From an uncultured Slackia sp. (GTDB taxonomy: Bacteria > Actinomycetota > Coriobacteriia > Coriobacteriales > Eggerthellaceae), in contig CAKUEV010000008.1 of the NCBI GenBank assembly GCA_934646845.1, positions 1 through 23,777 on the forward strand: a stretch of 23,777 nt of DNA. Direction: 5' to 3'. Below, piece by piece: positions 15,995 to 23,777 of the stretch (position 1 is its first letter; every line of letters begins with the position of its first letter). The position numbers were made by a program, and so were the translations under genes. Below the pieces are notes generated by a model. It made no database searches. It had not been told where the DNA came from and was given only the letters and a program-made list of their open reading frames with translations.

Positions 15995-17434
15995 GTGGAT
16001 GCGAAGGAATACGTTGCCGCATTTGACGTGGTGAAAGCCAGCTTCGAGAAGTCGGTCGCGGAATTCGGTTTGCCGTTTGAGGCGAAGGAGACGCAGCTTC
16101 GCGAGATGCGTGCGTGCGTGGCGGAGCAATGCGGCTGCCACTGCGAAAACGGGAATGCGAGCTTGTGGCGAAACTGGATTTCGCCTGCGTGCATTGCATG
16201 TCGCACGGGCGAGCGAACGGCGACGTTCTTCGTTTCGCTCAGATGTTCGAGGCATTGCTATTTCTGCTTCAATCCCAATCAGGAAGACTACGAGTATTGG
16301 CTTTCGCACAAGCGTGACATTGCGGGCGAGCTGCGCGAGGCGCATGCCGCGGGAGCGAGCTTTGATTGCCTGGCGATTACTGGTGGTGAGCCGCTGCTGT
16401 TCAAAAGCGATGTGTACGCATTCCTCGATGCGGCGCGCGAGCTGTACCCGCAGGCGCACGTGCGCCTGTATACGTGCGGTGATTTTCTTGACGATGCGTG
16501 CTTGGCGGAGCTGCGCGATCGCGGCTTGGATGAGATTCGCTTTAGCGTGAAGCTTGACGGCGACGAGGCCCTTGCGCCCGAGCACGCGCGTACGCTCGAC
16601 GCGATTGAACGCGCAGTTGCCTTCATTCCCGATGTTATGGTCGAAATGCCTGTTGGGCCGCATGATGGGCCGGCGATGAAAGAGCTTCTGGTGCGTCTTG
16701 ACGAGATGGGCGTTCGCGGCGTGAATTTGCTGGAATTCGGCTTCCCGCTGTGCAATGCCGAGGCGTTTGCGCAGCGCGGATTGGAACTTCGCCAAAACCC
16801 GTATCCCATTCTGTACAACTACTGGTATGCGGGCGGGCTGCCCATCGCGGGCAGCGAGGCGGAATGCCTGGAGCTTATGCGGTTCGCCTTTGAGCGGGGC
16901 CTGAAGCTCGGGGTGCACTATTGCTCGCTCGATAATAAGAATACGGGCCAGATTTACCAGCAGAATAAGGGTTTCCTGCTTGACAAGGCTTTCGCGGCGG
17001 CGCATGGCTGGCTCCATTTTGACGAAGGGGATTATTTCCTGAAGTGCGTGAAGGCTGTTGGCGACGATGCGAGCACGGTTCTCGGCTGGGCTTTGGGGAA
17101 GAGCCCTGTCGCAGCGGAACGGGATGCGACGAGCGAGCGGATCTTGGTTGGCGAGCGGGCTGCGGCGGCCGAGTGGCTTGCGGAAAACGAGCGGGTCGCA
17201 GCGGGCGAGCAGGCTGCGGCAGCCGAGCGGAGCGCCGCGAATGAAGCGCCCTCGACGGCCGTGCGTTTTGTTGATTACGACGAGTCGACGCAGGTGGTGG
17301 CGTTCCCTTGCGCATGGCTGTCTGACGCACGAAACGCGTTTCCGACTGTTGATTTCATCGAGAGCCTGAATGTGATTGAGCTGGATGGCTCGGGTATGCC
17401 CGTCGTGCGCGAGGTGGATGCTCGGATTGTGTAG
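15995..17434 (+). CDS. Radical SAM protein with Cys-rich N-terminus and Ala/Glu repeat insert, function unknown
   Basis: This 479-residue protein carries the radical SAM motif C84-S-R-H-C88-Y-F-C91 and the SAM-binding ITGGEPLL. Before it lies an unusual Cys-rich stretch with C41, C46, C48, C50, C66 and C69, which could hold another Fe-S cluster or a metal. Near residues 374-425 a low-complexity Ala/Glu/Arg insert contains an 18-residue imperfect repeat. The C-terminal domain has no motif I recognise. I chose the GTG at 15995, with GGAAGG 8 bases upstream and 4 bp after the chaperone stop; the open frame extends further left but only inside the chaperone gene. A role in maturing or assembling the neighbouring molybdoenzyme is likely by context only. 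Confidence 0.85.
   Translation: MDAKEYVAAFDVVKASFEKSVAEFGLPFEAKETQLREMRACVAEQCGCHCENGNASLWRNWISPACIACRTGERTATFFVSLRCSRHCYFCFNPNQEDYEYWLSHKRDIAGELREAHAAGASFDCLAITGGEPLLFKSDVYAFLDAARELYPQAHVRLYTCGDFLDDACLAELRDRGLDEIRFSVKLDGDEALAPEHARTLDAIERAVAFIPDVMVEMPVGPHDGPAMKELLVRLDEMGVRGVNLLEFGFPLCNAEAFAQRGLELRQNPYPILYNYWYAGGLPIAGSEAECLELMRFAFERGLKLGVHYCSLDNKNTGQIYQQNKGFLLDKAFAAAHGWLHFDEGDYFLKCVKAVGDDASTVLGWALGKSPVAAERDATSERILVGERAAAAEWLAENERVAAGEQAAAAERSAANEAPSTAVRFVDYDESTQVVAFPCAWLSDARNAFPTVDFIESLNVIELDGSGMPVVREVDARIV
17150..17250 (+). repeat. In-gene tandem repeat coding for Ala/Glu-rich units
   Basis: Two imperfect 54-bp units encode GERAAAAEWLAENERVAA and GEQAAAAERSAANE..., preceded by a weaker related stretch from about 17117. 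The reading frame is kept. It lies within the radical SAM gene, between the catalytic part and the C-terminal domain, and would form a charged helix or flexible spacer. Such repeats can change in number by slippage. Confidence 0.7.
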
Positions 17435-17514
17435 CGAGATCTCATATCGCGTTCGATGGCGAATTTAAAAACAACCTCGCCTCAGGGCCTTCCTTTTGTC
17501 TGCTTGTCTAAAGG

Positions 17515-17544
17515 CTCTGGCATTATGCCGGAGACTTTCTTTTT
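17515..17544 (+). terminator. Intrinsic terminator of the rightward operon
   Basis: The stem CTCTGGC / GCCGGAG (one GU pair) with the 5-base loop ATTAT is followed by TTTCTTTTT. It lies 80 bp past the radical SAM stop codon and probably ends the rightward respiratory operon. Confidence 0.85.
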
Positions 17545-17823
17545 ATGCTGAATATGGGGGGAGGGGTCGAACAGTTCCTTGCTATCGACCGAATAGCTTC
17601 TTGTAATGCACTTTTCCTTATGATGGGGGGTCTATGCTATAGGCAGAAAAAAGAGCCCCTATACGGATAAGGGGGTGGTAACGAAGAATCGCCTCTCAGA
17701 AGTAGGAGCCGCTGGGGGCATGAGGCGACACTATGGGGCACCCCTTAGTCAGAACCGATTACTTAGCGGTAGAATGACAACATATGTTTGTCCGACAATC
17801 TGAGTGGCAGGCGGTGGCGTCCG
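17545..17823. other. Dyad-rich gene-free gap at the edge of the defence-like island
   Basis: No gene is visible. The gap holds several dyads: CCCCTAT with ATAAGGGG (17656-17674), TCGCCTC with GAGGCGA (17689-17695 and 17722-17728), CTATGGGG with CCCCTTAG (17731-17748, one mismatch), and the perfect palindrome AACATATGTT (17779-17788). A possible -10 element TAGAAT is at 17770-17775, without a clear -35. Read on the minus strand the first dyad is followed by CTCTTTTTT and could terminate leftward transcription. Confidence 0.5.
17779..17788. promoter_or_regulatory. AACATATGTT palindrome before the WYL regulator remnant
   Basis: A perfect 10-bp palindrome 35 bp upstream of the regulator remnant's ATG and just after a possible -10 element. 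The position suits a repressor site, for example for an autoregulating WYL protein. Binding is not shown. Confidence 0.3.
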
Positions 17824-18340
17824 ATGGCGTACAACAACAAGGCCGAGCTTAAGACCCTCTATGTCAAGCAGATCCTCGAGGAGGAGACCGACGCCGGGCA
17901 CGGCCTTTCGATGAAGCGAATCATAGAGAGGCTGGAGCAGTTCGGCATCAAGGCGGAGCGCAAGAGCGTCTACCGCGACATCGAGGTGCTCAGGGAATTC
18001 GGCTGCGACATCCACTCCTATCAGAGGAACCCAGTGCAATTCAGCAAGGCGCTCACGGTGAGGCGGAGCAACGCGCTCGTCACCAACAACAAGCTGCTCG
18101 CCAGCGACCACGAGAGGGCGCTGTCCGTCTCGTGGTGAGGGTCGACAAGGCCGAGATCGTCCTGAATCGTTTCGGCGACGCAAGGTGGATGACGAGACCG
18201 CCAAGGCCTTCGTGAAGGTTCTCAAGGGCGAGCAGCTCTTCGGCTGGATTGCCGACATGGGAAACACGGTGAAGATTGCGGGGCCAAAAAGCCTGGCTGA
18301 TGAATATAAGAGCTATCTTAAGGGATTGTTAGAATCATGA
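17824..18340 (+). pseudogene. Decayed WYL-domain HTH transcriptional regulator
   Basis: The first 70 or so residues are a good helix-turn-helix domain of the WYL regulator family (ERLEQFGIKAERKSVYRDIE). About 20 residues normally following are missing; a piece resembling the next conserved segment (SKALTVRRSNALV) is joined on, and the frame stops at 18138. The family's C-terminal end follows in pieces: VDKAEIVLNRFG in one frame (18141-18180), then DDETAKAFVKVLKGEQLFGW to the final stop in another (18188-18340). Full-length relatives are about 300-340 residues, so most of the WYL domain is deleted. The last stop overlaps the Z1 gene start as ATGA, the trace of former translational coupling. 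A short N-terminal DNA-binding product could still be made. Confidence 0.82.
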
Positions 18341-21120
18341 TGGTGCAAACGGAAATGTACGATGCGTATATTGCGGAAGCGTTAGAAAGCGGGTTTTCTA
18401 TTGACCAGATCAAACTCTTTGGCCAATCCGATGAGGAAAGCGCTCAAGATGAGTTGGAGAGGCTTCAGGAGGATGAGTTCTGGGACGAGTCTCTCACTCT
18501 CGAATGTTGGTCGCTGTATGTGGACGATTTCCGAAAACAGAATCCAATTCCTATTGAGATCGGGTCGGCAACACTCGGACCAATAAAGATTGAGGAAGAC
18601 CTCTCCACATTGCTGAGCGGACAAAGCTCTAGCTGGAGGGCTTTAAAAGCGAACCTCTTGAAGGCTGGCTTTAGCCAGAAGTCTATGAGGGAGATTGAAT
18701 CTAGCGGAAAGAGCGTTCTATATCGTCTTTCCCATGATACGCGCGATTCTGGGACAGTGAAGGGCCTCGTGTATGGCAGCGTTCAGTCTGGAAAAACAGT
18801 AAACATGGAGGCCTTGGTCTCCATGGCTGCCGATACCTATTGGAATATATTCATCATTCTTTCTGGAACGATTGAAAATTTACGGGTCCAAACAAGGGAC
18901 AGATTTAAGGGCGATCTGCAAAACACGTCAGGAATATCGTGGAAGCACATTGATCTTGCAGGCGATGAGTCAGCAATGGCGTCAAGTCAACTAAAGCTAA
19001 ATAGCTTTGGCGATCATACTTACGGGACTCGTTATGTGATTGCCTGCCTTAAGCAAAAGGGGAGGCTAACAAAACTTATCAACTGGTTGTATGGCGACAA
19101 AGATAGAGCGCGCAGAATGCGTGTTCTAGTAATTGATGACGAAGCGGATCAAGCCAGCGTTAACACTGCGACCATCTTGGATGGCGAGGATGCTGAGGAG
19201 TTTGAGCAAAGTCGAAAAGAAATAAATCGACTCATTGTGTGTCTTGCGAACGGCCTTCTTTCGGATGGAAGCAAGCCCGATGTAAAGATGCAGGCTATCA
19301 ACTACATCAGCTACACGGCAACTCCGTACGCAAACGTCCTGAACGAGCCACCTGGAGAATCACTGTATCCAAAGGATTTCATACACTCCTTAACCGCTCC
19401 AGATGAGTACTTCGGTGCAAACGTTATTTTTGGCAACCCAGAGTATCTTGATGAAAATGGACACTGCTTGTCGCCAGGAATCGATGTGGTGAGAATTATC
19501 CCAGAATCTGACGTTTTGGATTTGAAGGACGCGCACGATTGTGGTGGGGGCACCTCTCCGCTTGAAATGCAAAGAGCGTTGTGCTGGTTCCTCTGTGCTG
19601 CAGCGTCTCTGCGTGTTAGAGGGCATAAAAAACCGATATCGATGCTTGTTCACACTTCCAATCGTGGCATTCATCACAAGGTTGACTATAACATGGTCAG
19701 AGATTTCCTTGTAAAGTCCGATGCTGATGAATTGATAAGGCGATGTGAAGGGGTTTATGAGGAAGAAACTCGTAGATTTACATATGATGACTTCTCGCGA
19801 GATTTTTCTGGATACGGTTTGCTGTCTACAATGCCGTCTACATATGTGGAATATAAACTTCTTGAGCCGGAAATCAGAAAGCTGTTGGCGGATGTAGGCA
19901 ATATAGAAATTGCAGGCGACGGGGAACCTTCCTATTCAACGGGTATTAATATCTGTATTGACAACTGCTATGCCGACAAGGATGCGCCTGAAAACACGAA
20001 GATGCGAGTTCTTTATCCTTGCAAAGAATCTCTCAAAAATATGAAGCAAGCCCCCGTGTTTATCGTCATTGGAGGAAACACTCTCGCCAGAGGCCTAACT
20101 ATCGAAGGCCTGACGTGTACGTATTTCACAAGAAACTCTGGACAAGCGGATACGTTAATGCAAATGGCTCGTTGGTTCGGCTATCGGAGGGGCTTCGAGC
20201 TTCTTCAGCGAATCTGGCTGACCGAAGAAGTGCGTGCGAAATTTAGGGCTCTTACCAAAGTGGAGATGAATCTAAAAGAGGAAATCAAGAGGTTTGAGGT
20301 TGATCAGATTCGTCCTGATCAACTAGGTATTAAGGTTCTGGCGATGCCAGAGGTGAAGAAATTCGCACTGAGTTCAAAAAAGAAAATGCAGATGGCGGAT
20401 TCGTGTTCATATGACTTTACTGGCTACACATATGAGATTACCGAATTTGACAATGATTCAGCTCAGCTTAAAAAGAATATCGTAGCGACAGGTGGTTTTC
20501 TGACCTTGCTGTCCGAGAGGATTGAACCCGTCGAGATGAATGGTGCCGTTGTTTGGCGTGGAGTTACGAACGACGTAGTACTTACTTATTTGTCGGATTT
20601 CTCTATTTCGTCCCATTCTGGTATCACCCGAAAGGACGTTAACATTTTTTGTGATTGGCTTCGCGGCGTAGAAGAAGAGCGAATTGAGTACTGGAATGTA
20701 GCTGTCGTGGGAAAAGCCAGTTCTCCTTCGGGGTTGTGGAGCTGTGAAGGCGCCAGCTCTCTTCCAAGAGTTGAGCGTACGAAGTTGAAAAGAATTCAGG
20801 ACTGGATTGATGTTGGCTCAATGCGGTCGGGGTCGGACGCACTATGCGATATTGAATTTGATACTTTATCGCCAGAGGATAAAAGAGTCCTCATGGAGGG
20901 CGGCAAGAACAAAGATGCCGTTGGGAAAAGGGCGAAGCTAGGGTTGGCAAAGATTCCGCTGCTTCTTATCTACAGGATAGATTCCGCGTCAACCAAATGC
21001 TCTCAAACAAGAGAGCCAGTTGGGACGGATGACGATATTATCAGCTTTTCGGTAATTGTCCCTGGTGACAAGCATTCTGGCGGAAGCGTTTCTGCATATT
21101 GGATTGACATGGCTAGGTGA
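18337..21120 (+). CDS. Z1-domain ATPase/helicase-like protein (defence-island type)
   Basis: This 927-residue protein has a Walker A at 147-154 (GSVQSGKT), a DEAD-type Walker B at 267-271 (VIDDEAD), a motif III-like SYTATPYANV, and the Z1 domain signature ARGLTIEGL plus QMARWFGYR with R612 and R617 as likely arginine fingers. Z1 proteins are superfamily II-like ATPases often paired with MutL/MORC-type GHKL ATPases in restriction-modification-like operons; DNA translocation or remodelling is the likely role. The ATG at 18337 overlaps the stop of the WYL remnant; the next codon is also ATG. A stronger ribosome site is not evident (AAGGGA is 11 bases upstream). GC content is visibly lower than in the genes to the left, a sign of horizontal transfer. 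Confidence 0.9.
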   Translation: MMVQTEMYDAYIAEALESGFSIDQIKLFGQSDEESAQDELERLQEDEFWDESLTLECWSLYVDDFRKQNPIPIEIGSATLGPIKIEEDLSTLLSGQSSSWRALKANLLKAGFSQKSMREIESSGKSVLYRLSHDTRDSGTVKGLVYGSVQSGKTVNMEALVSMAADTYWNIFIILSGTIENLRVQTRDRFKGDLQNTSGISWKHIDLAGDESAMASSQLKLNSFGDHTYGTRYVIACLKQKGRLTKLINWLYGDKDRARRMRVLVIDDEADQASVNTATILDGEDAEEFEQSRKEINRLIVCLANGLLSDGSKPDVKMQAINYISYTATPYANVLNEPPGESLYPKDFIHSLTAPDEYFGANVIFGNPEYLDENGHCLSPGIDVVRIIPESDVLDLKDAHDCGGGTSPLEMQRALCWFLCAAASLRVRGHKKPISMLVHTSNRGIHHKVDYNMVRDFLVKSDADELIRRCEGVYEEETRRFTYDDFSRDFSGYGLLSTMPSTYVEYKLLEPEIRKLLADVGNIEIAGDGEPSYSTGINICIDNCYADKDAPENTKMRVLYPCKESLKNMKQAPVFIVIGGNTLARGLTIEGLTCTYFTRNSGQADTLMQMARWFGYRRGFELLQRIWLTEEVRAKFRALTKVEMNLKEEIKRFEVDQIRPDQLGIKVLAMPEVKKFALSSKKKMQMADSCSYDFTGYTYEITEFDNDSAQLKKNIVATGGFLTLLSERIEPVEMNGAVVWRGVTNDVVLTYLSDFSISSHSGITRKDVNIFCDWLRGVEEERIEYWNVAVVGKASSPSGLWSCEGASSLPRVERTKLKRIQDWIDVGSMRSGSDALCDIEFDTLSPEDKRVLMEGGKNKDAVGKRAKLGLAKIPLLLIYRIDSASTKCSQTREPVGTDDDIISFSVIVPGDKHSGGSVSAYWIDMAR

Positions 21121-21125
21121 TTATC

Positions 21126-23186
21126 ATGAGTTTGTTTGGTGAACCTTTGATTCCTTCGGCTGGATATGATAGTCCTGTTTACGGAAGCACTTTCTTGAAG
21201 TCTCTTCAAACCGAAAAGCTCCCTGAGCTTGATTTGCTTGTACGAGAATCGATACAAAATAGTTCCGACGCCTCAATCGGCATGGAAGGGAAGAACTTTC
21301 GTATCGACTATAGATTCGAGGAATTCGATCCCAAAGAGCTGTTAGGGCATCTTGGGGCGGTTGGCGAGCACTTGAGGAGGAGGTACGCGTCAGGTTCGCA
21401 TTATCTCGAAATCAGGGACAGCAAAACTTCAGGGTTGACAGGTCCTTATAAGAGTGACGAGCTAGTCGATACTGACCACGGAAATTATTACAAGCTAATT
21501 TTTGACTCTGGCATTAACCAAACTCAAGAAGGTGCTGGCGGTAACTGGGGATTTGGAAAGTCGGTTTATTACCGCGTAAGTGGCGCCGGCATCGTAATCT
21601 ACTACACAAAGATTGCGGACGATGGATTTGGGCTCCCTGAGGAGAGGCTAATCATCACTATGGTTGAGGACCAATCCTCAGAGGATTCCGTTCTTCGTGA
21701 ACTTGTAAAAAATCCCACTGGCCGCGCATGGTGGGGACAATCTGGGCATAACGATGGGGTTGTTTGGCCGATAACTTCTCCAGATGCAATCAAGGAGTTC
21801 CTGGAAATCTTTAGGCTAAAACCGTTTAAAGAAAAAGATACGGGCACTTCTGTAATCATTCCATTTATCGATGAGAAAAAATTGCTAGAGGACGTCATTC
21901 CCAGTGACGGAGCAACAGAAGACGAGCTCAACAGGTGTATCTGGAAGGATTCCGTCCCCGAGTATCTGATTCACGCAATTCAAAAGTGGTACGCTCCTCG
22001 CTTGAGAAATAAGCATCTTGAAGAGCTTGAAGATGGCAGCAAGTGGATAAGGGCCACAGTAAATGACGTTCCTCTAAAAAATGACGATAGCATGAATCCT
22101 GTGTTCAAATGCAAGGGAAAAGACTACGTATCTGACGTTTCTTCCATCAAGTGCAAGGGAATTAATGTCAGAAAAGAAGGGTTGTCCAGAGAAAACGTTG
22201 GCTATGTCGCATACGTCAAGCTTTCTAGCAGGGAGCTCTATGGGTCCCATGCAGGCATCAGCCCGTACATTCTGACTGGAAACTTCAAGAACAACGATGA
22301 TGAAAACGAACCCATTGTCATGTTTGCACGAGAGCCAGGTATGGTGATTGCCTACTCCACAGATGGAACTTGGTCAAAAAACGTCAAAGCGCCAGCGAAG
22401 AACGCTGGATCTTCTGATGATGAGTATATATTCGCTTTCTTTGTTCCGAGAGTCGACAATGAGTTCGAGAAGGACTTTGAGGGACTACGGCGTGAAACTT
22501 ATTACAACTTAGGTGGGTATCTAAGGAAATGCGAAGAATCCGACCATGCAAGCTGGGAAGACAAGGCTAAGTTCAAGCTTATAGGCAAGATTAAAGCTGG
22601 TGTTTCAAGAAAGATTGCCGATGGAATGAAGTCTGCCGATGCCTCGATGGTTAACGCCTCGGCTAGCCGTCTCTCGGGCTGGATTGGGAAGGCCCTTATG
22701 CCGCCAAGGGGGTATGCCGCAAAACCAAGACGAAAGCCAGGCGGCAGTGGTCTGGGCGGGTCGCCTGGTGGGGCTCGAATGTATTTCGAGACAGGAACTC
22801 CCGAGTGGGAAGAGGGATTGCTCGTCCTTCCTTTCGCAATCGGTATGGGAGAAAAGGACGCCCGCTTGATCAAAATTGAAGCGCAGTCAGAAGGTGGCAC
22901 TGTCTCTCCGGAAGTCTGGGCTCGCGACATAGGCACCGCTTTTCCTGCCGCCATCGAATCTGCGACCGTCGGTCTTACCAATTTGGTCGGGGAAGAATTC
23001 ACCGTCTTGTGCAAAGCCTTCGGTTCGCGCCTCAGCGATGGTCCCCTTTCTGCGGAAATCATGGAAATCGGAAACTTGCCAACGCAGCTTTTCGTCGAAT
23101 GCGCAATTCCTGGTCAGGAGATAAAGGGGATTCTTAAACTGAGATCCGCCGATAAAACCATTGAGCTAGCTGTGAAGGCGGTGTAA
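21126..23186 (+). CDS. GHKL ATPase, MutL/MORC-like, partner of the Z1 protein
   Basis: This 686-residue protein shows the GHKL (Bergerat) fold motifs: E41-x3-N45-x2-D48 in RESIQNSSDAS, D98 in LEIRDSKTSGL, and GGNWGFGKSVYY (G142, G144, K145) as the lid glycine motif. A long middle region follows. A Gly/Pro-rich linker lies around 535-555, then a C-terminal domain of about 120 residues, recalling the ATPase-linker-C-terminal domain plan of MutL. Such ATPases clamp on DNA on ATP binding. I chose ATG 21126, with AGGTGA 5 bases upstream. A GTG at 21117 overlaps the Z1 stop and is an alternative. The gene is tightly linked to Z1, supporting a joint complex. Confidence 0.85.
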   Translation: MSLFGEPLIPSAGYDSPVYGSTFLKSLQTEKLPELDLLVRESIQNSSDASIGMEGKNFRIDYRFEEFDPKELLGHLGAVGEHLRRRYASGSHYLEIRDSKTSGLTGPYKSDELVDTDHGNYYKLIFDSGINQTQEGAGGNWGFGKSVYYRVSGAGIVIYYTKIADDGFGLPEERLIITMVEDQSSEDSVLRELVKNPTGRAWWGQSGHNDGVVWPITSPDAIKEFLEIFRLKPFKEKDTGTSVIIPFIDEKKLLEDVIPSDGATEDELNRCIWKDSVPEYLIHAIQKWYAPRLRNKHLEELEDGSKWIRATVNDVPLKNDDSMNPVFKCKGKDYVSDVSSIKCKGINVRKEGLSRENVGYVAYVKLSSRELYGSHAGISPYILTGNFKNNDDENEPIVMFAREPGMVIAYSTDGTWSKNVKAPAKNAGSSDDEYIFAFFVPRVDNEFEKDFEGLRRETYYNLGGYLRKCEESDHASWEDKAKFKLIGKIKAGVSRKIADGMKSADASMVNASASRLSGWIGKALMPPRGYAAKPRRKPGGSGLGGSPGGARMYFETGTPEWEEGLLVLPFAIGMGEKDARLIKIEAQSEGGTVSPEVWARDIGTAFPAAIESATVGLTNLVGEEFTVLCKAFGSRLSDGPLSAEIMEIGNLPTQLFVECAIPGQEIKGILKLRSADKTIELAVKAV

Positions 23187-23192
23187 GAGAGA

Positions 23193-23777
23193 ATGAGCAA
23201 CGTCCATTTCTTCCCGCGCTTAAACGAATCGCTGTTGGACAAGAGCGCTTACAAAGCATCTGAATATTCCTTTGGCTATACCGCCCCAGATGGGTTGGAA
23301 TGCCAGCTACAACTTTGCTCGGGGAAATCAGGCAGGCTCATCGACGCAGCCGATGTTTGGCAGCCCAGAAAAGATGGGCTAATTATCGAAAAAACCGTAA
23401 TAATCGAGTATCCAGAAGAACTGAAGGGGCCGAAAGGCGTTATCCCCATAGGGGCTAAGCTGTTGCCATGCCTGCTTTGGTCTTGCCCCAGACTCTCTAC
23501 GGCTGGAGTGCTAAAACCTGATGAAATCGTGGAAAAGCCCAGGTTAGCAGCGAAGTTTCACCATGTTTTTGAACCTGGCTCGATTGATGGCTCCATTCAA
23601 CTCAAGCCAGTCCTATATGTCGGAGAGCCGGCTCTTGAGCTGCAGGTGGGAGAAGAATATCTGATGAACGAACCGGGCGTTCTCCTTGGCGACTTGGAGG
23701 CAGAGTCTCTTATCGACTTCACTGGCGAAACCATGGACTTCCCAATTGAAGAGTTTAGCGAAGAAGGCGGACCACTT
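23193..23777 (+). CDS. Partial gene of the Z1/GHKL operon, function unknown
   Basis: An open frame runs from the ATG at 23193 to the window edge, 195 codons without a stop. It starts 6 bp after the GHKL ATPase stop and has AAGAGAG-type purines as a modest ribosome site. The protein begins MSNVHFFPRLNESLLDKSAY, is acidic near the visible end, and has no membrane segment or motif I recognise. Base composition matches the two preceding genes. By position it is a third component of the same operon. Related operons often carry a PD-(D/E)XK nuclease, but no nuclease motif is visible in this part. Confidence 0.8.
   Translation, partial: MSNVHFFPRLNESLLDKSAYKASEYSFGYTAPDGLECQLQLCSGKSGRLIDAADVWQPRKDGLIIEKTVIIEYPEELKGPKGVIPIGAKLLPCLLWSCPRLSTAGVLKPDEIVEKPRLAAKFHHVFEPGSIDGSIQLKPVLYVGEPALELQVGEEYLMNEPGVLLGDLEAESLIDFTGETMDFPIEEFSEEGGPL

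Noticed and set aside
18337..23777. Complete restriction-modification system
   Set aside because: No methylase or nuclease motif is visible before the window ends. Only the two ATPases and an unknown partial gene can be supported.

Overview
The window looks like a chromosomal segment of an anaerobic, high-GC actinobacterium, most likely class Coriobacteriia, family Eggerthellaceae (relatives of Eggerthella, Slackia, Gordonibacter). This is an inference from gene content: Tat-exported flavin reductases and molybdopterin reductases with lipobox-like signals, and a LuxR-type regulator with a multi-spanning membrane domain. No rRNA or other phylogenetic marker is present.

Left part (1-3952). A leftward gene encodes a Tat-secreted, probably lipid-anchored flavoprotein of the fumarate reductase type. 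It diverges from a gene for a membrane-bound LuxR-type regulator. The 238 bp between them carries two pairs of short dyads that look like operators. A small pair of palindromic repeats lies at 178-273 in otherwise gene-free DNA.

Centre-left (4104-10570, minus strand). One apparent operon reads: catalytic DMSO-reductase-type molybdoenzyme, four-cluster Fe-S subunit, TorD-type chaperone, histidine kinase with a CXXCH (haem c) sensor domain, OmpR-type response regulator. A perfect 13-bp hairpin lies between the Fe-S subunit gene and the chaperone gene.

Centre-right (10926-17434, plus strand). A paralogous set diverges from the first across a 355-bp regulatory region rich in inverted repeats: molybdoenzyme, Fe-S subunit, strong terminator, radical SAM protein, TorD-type chaperone, second radical SAM protein. 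The Fe-S subunit has Asp in place of one cluster-ligand Cys. No membrane anchor subunit (DmsC/NrfD type) is seen in either set. The 1-17434 region thus reads as an anaerobic respiration cassette: flavin and molybdenum reductases, their chaperones and maturases, and the sensors that probably control them.

Right part (17435-23777). After a terminator and a 280-bp dyad-rich gap comes a decayed WYL-family regulator. Its last bases overlap the start of a lower-GC operon: a Z1-domain ATPase/helicase-like protein, a GHKL (MutL/MORC-like) ATPase, and a third gene cut by the window edge. This matches the known pairing of Z1 and MORC-like ATPases in restriction-modification-like defence islands. No methylase or nuclease gene is visible before the window ends, so the system is incomplete here. 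It is the best candidate for a poorly described system in the window.
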